The translations under genes were made by a program, and so were the position numbers. From positions 1 through 34,089 of the forward strand of contig JAFTFO010000037.1 in NCBI GenBank assembly GCA_017449495.1: DNA of 34,089 bases, in the 5' to 3' direction. The stretch's first letter is position 1. Every line of letters begins with the position of its first letter. Below the pieces are notes generated by a model. That model made no database searches and was not told the origin of the DNA. It saw only the letters and a program-made list of their open reading frames with translations. Below are positions 31,745 to 34,089 of the stretch, one piece after another. This DNA is from Prevotella sp. Its GTDB lineage: Bacteria > Bacteroidota > Bacteroidia > Bacteroidales > Bacteroidaceae.

Positions 31745-33871
31745 CTATTGATTAGCCGTGCGCAGGCGGAGATAGTAGCCTCGGATGCCGTGGTGGGCAC
31801 CCTTGGGCCAGTGGAGGGCCTTGATGGAGTTGGCGAGCGCCTTCAGGTTAGGTACATCGCTGGCTTTCAGATGTTTGGCGAGTTCCTGCTGGATGTCGAC
31901 AACTCGCCAGAGATACTCCCTGGTGCGTTCAGTGACTGGCTCGAAGAGACTGGGCAGGATGCTTTCTACCGACGATTCCTCCATAAACGACTGGTTGTGC
32001 TGACGGATTTCCTGCTCATCCTCCGTAGTGAACCAGTAGAGACAGTCAGGATCGCGCAACTCCGTGACGGCCTGGGCGAACATCTGCTTATAGGGCACGC
32101 GCTCCGACATGTCGATCTCGCCCTTCACCTCGATGCACAGGTAGCGGCGGTTGCCCTCGGTGGAAGAGAGCGGCGTGGGGTCGTTGGTGGTGGCGATGAA
32201 CGAGCAGAGGCGAGGCGTCATCGTGTATTCCGACGAGTGCATCTTGCGCGTCTGCACGTCCTTCTCCGTCAGCAACCGCTTCACCTTGGCCTGTTCGCGG
32301 GCAGTCTTCGAGTTGAACTCGTCGATGCAGACCAGCCACATGCGGCCCAGCACACGCTCCACCTGTTCGGCGTTCTGCATCTTGATGTCGTCCATATAGT
32401 ACTCGCGCATCGACGGCGGCAGGATGTTCTTACAGAAGACAGACTTCTTGATGCCCTCGCTGCCGATGAGCATCGGCACCATCGAGTTGCCGTAGTCGCG
32501 GTTGATGTTCATCGCCTGCGCCACCATCGCTAAGAACCAGCGGTGGAAGTACTTCGGCCAGCGTTCATAGTCCGTGGGCAGGCGGCGGGCGAAGTCCTCG
32601 ATGTAGTTGGCCCGTCCGTCCCAGTTGCCGCAGCCTGCCAGGAACTCATGCACGGGGTTATAGTCGGGGATGTGCGCCGACTCGATGTAGATGCGAATAT
32701 CGTTCATCCAACTCTCACCGCCCTCCTTCATCTGCTCCACCACGATCGACTTCAACTGGCGGTCCGTCAGCGGCTGCCACTGCTTGAAACTCAGGTCGTT
32801 AGGTCGGAACTCAGTCTGTTGCTTCACCACATTATATCGCAACTGGTAGCGACGCTCGAAGAAGTTCTCGATGAAACGTATGATGCGCTCCTTCTCGTTC
32901 ATCTGCGAGAGCGTCCGCCCGTTGTAGGGCTGTTCGTAGGTGGTACGGAATATCTTGCGGATCAGGTCGTCGCCCAGCGTACGGAACCGCAGGTCCCACA
33001 TCGCCCGCGTCGTGCAGGCCTCTTCCTCCAGACCCGCCTTCTGGCAGTACGTCGCCAGCAGTTTCGCGCAGTGCTCCATGTCCTGGGGACTCTCGTTGAG
33101 GGCGTTCCTCAGGCAGGTGTAGAACTCCAGTTTGTAGCGCTCGCGCTCGTCGTAGTCGGGATACCAGATGACGGTGCCGTCGTCGTCCGTCCGCGTGCCC
33201 TCGTATGGTTTCAGCACCCCCTCGTCGTCGTGGATCACGGGCAGCGGCTGGGCATCGGGATTGTAGTATAGTTGTGGGTCGTGGCTCATGCGACAGCCCT
33301 TCACCAGCGTGGGCTCACCCACCGTCAGGTTGCACGTCGCCAGGGCCGTATAGATGCGCCCAGCCGTCTGCTGCGCCTCGTTCAGGAAGGCAAGATAGCG
33401 GGGCACGTCGAATTGCGGGTTCTGTTTGTTACCGCCTGACAACCAGGGTGTTGCGTTGCCGCTGTACTCACAGCGTACCACTACCTTCAGCGTCACACCG
33501 CTCACGCCAGCAAAGGCCAACAGCGTGTAGGGCACCTGCGACACCAGCCGCTTCAGTTCGCCGACCCGCTTCATGCCCTCCGGACAGGGGATGTTGAGCA
33601 GCAGCAGTTGGGTGAGCGCGTTCGGATGGTCGAGCCCGCCCTTGCCGAAGGTGGCTGAGAACAACAGATATGGCAGGCGGTCCGAGTCCGTCAACATGTA
33701 TCTCGGTGCCCCCTTCTCCATCATCAGCCTCGACTGCAAGGCACTGTTCCGTATCCGTGTAGCGGCCTCTTTCGTGTCCTCCGAGCGCATGCGCTCCACG
33801 ACGGTCTCCAGTTCCGTTGAGACTGGCGTGCCGAACTCTCCTAACTTGGTCTTGATCTTCGTAATTTTCAT
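31745..33871 (-). CDS. VirE/BT4734-type primase-helicase-like protein, full length
   Basis: 708 residues. Residues about 55-170 (LPYLLFSATFGKGG, then TLLAFAGVSGVTLKVVVRCEYSG) resemble the VirE/BT4734 N-terminal domain. The C-terminal VirE/VapE domain (about 430-700) has a Walker A-like GSEGIKKS (second glycine replaced by Lys, near residue 470), Walker B WLVCIDEF (about 515), FIATTNDPTP and the arginine pair in GNRRYLCIEV. Such two-domain proteins are frequent in Bacteroidota genomes, often in several copies; replication or mobilisation of DNA elements is presumed, not shown. A full promoter precedes it, with a purine repeat array upstream. It is the inverted paralogue of the partial gene at the left edge. 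Confidence 0.88.
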   Translation of the reverse strand: MKITKIKTKLGEFGTPVSTELETVVERMRSEDTKEAATRIRNSALQSRLMMEKGAPRYMLTDSDRLPYLLFSATFGKGGLDHPNALTQLLLLNIPCPEGMKRVGELKRLVSQVPYTLLAFAGVSGVTLKVVVRCEYSGNATPWLSGGNKQNPQFDVPRYLAFLNEAQQTAGRIYTALATCNLTVGEPTLVKGCRMSHDPQLYYNPDAQPLPVIHDDEGVLKPYEGTRTDDDGTVIWYPDYDERERYKLEFYTCLRNALNESPQDMEHCAKLLATYCQKAGLEEEACTTRAMWDLRFRTLGDDLIRKIFRTTYEQPYNGRTLSQMNEKERIIRFIENFFERRYQLRYNVVKQQTEFRPNDLSFKQWQPLTDRQLKSIVVEQMKEGGESWMNDIRIYIESAHIPDYNPVHEFLAGCGNWDGRANYIEDFARRLPTDYERWPKYFHRWFLAMVAQAMNINRDYGNSMVPMLIGSEGIKKSVFCKNILPPSMREYYMDDIKMQNAEQVERVLGRMWLVCIDEFNSKTAREQAKVKRLLTEKDVQTRKMHSSEYTMTPRLCSFIATTNDPTPLSSTEGNRRYLCIEVKGEIDMSERVPYKQMFAQAVTELRDPDCLYWFTTEDEQEIRQHNQSFMEESSVESILPSLFEPVTERTREYLWRVVDIQQELAKHLKASDVPNLKALANSIKALHWPKGAHHGIRGYYLRLRTANQ

Positions 33872-33902
33872 AGATGTCTTTGTCGTTCTTGCTTATCGTC
33901 TG

Positions 33903-33934
33903 CAAAGTTACCAAAAAATACGCAAACCGCCAAA
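33903..33934 (-). promoter_or_regulatory. promoter of the VirE-type gene
   Basis: On the minus strand TTTG (33931-33934), a 20-bp spacer, then TAACTTTG (33903-33910): a full consensus Bacteroidota promoter. The leader to the ATG at 33871 is about 25 nt. Confidence 0.75.
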
Positions 33935-33950
33935 TAATTAAAGGTTTAAT

Positions 33951-34009
33951 TGTAGATAGAAGGAGATAGAGGAAGATAAAAGAAGATAGAAGAAGATAAA
34001 GGACAATAG
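33951..34009. repeat. 10-bp period purine repeat array upstream of VirE promoter
   Basis: Six consecutive units on an exact 10-bp frame: TGTAGATAGA, AGGAGATAGA, GGAAGATAAA, AGAAGATAGA, AGAAGATAAA, GGACAATAGT. The consensus is RGAAGATARA. The array begins 17 bp upstream of the VirE -33 box. One unit per helical turn suggests a DNA-binding array or intrinsic curvature. Confidence 0.85.
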
Positions 34010-34040
34010 TTTTGCTGCAGAATCATCATGGACAGGGTAT

Positions 34041-34089
34041 TGTCTTCTATCTTCAGCCGCTGAAAAGCGGCTATCTTCCTCTATCTTCC
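34041..34089. repeat. inverted copy of the GAAGATA array with GAAA-loop hairpin
   Basis: CTATCTTC occurs at 34047-34054, 34071-34078 and 34081-34088, the complement of the GAAGATAG units at 33951-34009. Between the first two copies sits a perfect hairpin, AGCCGCT-GAAA-AGCGGCT (34055-34072), with a GNRA-type tetraloop. The array runs to the window edge, so its full extent is unseen. Confidence 0.75.

Noticed and set aside
33951-34089. Possible CRISPR array
   Set aside because: Units are 10 bp and contiguous with no spacers, and no cas genes are nearby.
1-34089. VirE paralogues as terminal inverted repeats of a transposon
   Set aside because: They are diverged protein-coding paralogues, not near-identical ends, and no transposase or target duplication is visible.

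Overview
This window looks like a chromosomal fragment of a Bacteroidota bacterium, most likely a Prevotellaceae member from a gut or rumen setting (inference). The grounds are the promoters (Bacteroidota -7 element TAnnTTTG, several with a TTTG -33 box 20 bp upstream), VirE/BT4734-type primase-helicase genes, many periplasmic polysaccharide hydrolases of Bacteroidota type, and a Bacteroidota-style L-rhamnose operon. No tRNA, rRNA, CRISPR array or transposase gene was seen.

Layout. (1) 1-966: the 3' part of a VirE-type gene (+) followed by short GACGGCATAG repeats. (2) 967-4722: MFS transporter and GH9 enzyme (-) with their own promoter. (3) 4738-15413: a minus-strand operon read from the right: aldo/keto reductase, L-rhamnose mutarotase, GH28, rhamnulokinase, an AraA/FucI-type isomerase, a sugar MFS transporter, rhamnulose-1-phosphate aldolase and a large six-hairpin glycosidase-like protein. 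(4) 15586-19337: divergent GH28-GH115 pair (+). (5) 19346-22477: an iron/redox cassette (-): ferritin-like protein, small winged-helix protein, rubredoxin, PNPOx-like flavoprotein, MBL-rubredoxin fusion and ZIP transporter. (6) 22720-23598: AraC-family regulator (+). (7) 23603-29256: GH2-GH115 pair (-). (8) 29406-31553: secreted beta-propeller/DUF362 fusion (+). (9) 31554-34089: a full-length VirE-type gene (-), paralogous to the first and inverted relative to it, with repeat arrays on both sides.

How the genes fit together (inference): the secreted GH28, GH115, GH2, GH9 and six-hairpin enzymes point to breakdown of a plant glycan carrying rhamnose and uronic acids (pectic or glucuronosyl-decorated). 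The rha operon would import L-rhamnose and convert it to DHAP and L-lactaldehyde. No SusC/SusD pair is present, so this is not a canonical polysaccharide utilization locus. TTTGTAC-type motifs lie exactly midway between both divergent catabolic promoter pairs, and the AraC protein is the only evident regulator.

The most unusual signals are: (a) heptamer and octamer simple repeats placed in gene junctions and read in frame inside four genes, one of which also appears to cut short the reductase; (b) two inverted VirE-type genes with distinct repeat arrays framing the catabolic island; (c) the beta-propeller/DUF362 fusion; (d) an AraA-like isomerase in the rhamnose isomerase slot; (e) centred operator candidates in the two divergent promoter regions. 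All alignments and motif calls were made by eye.
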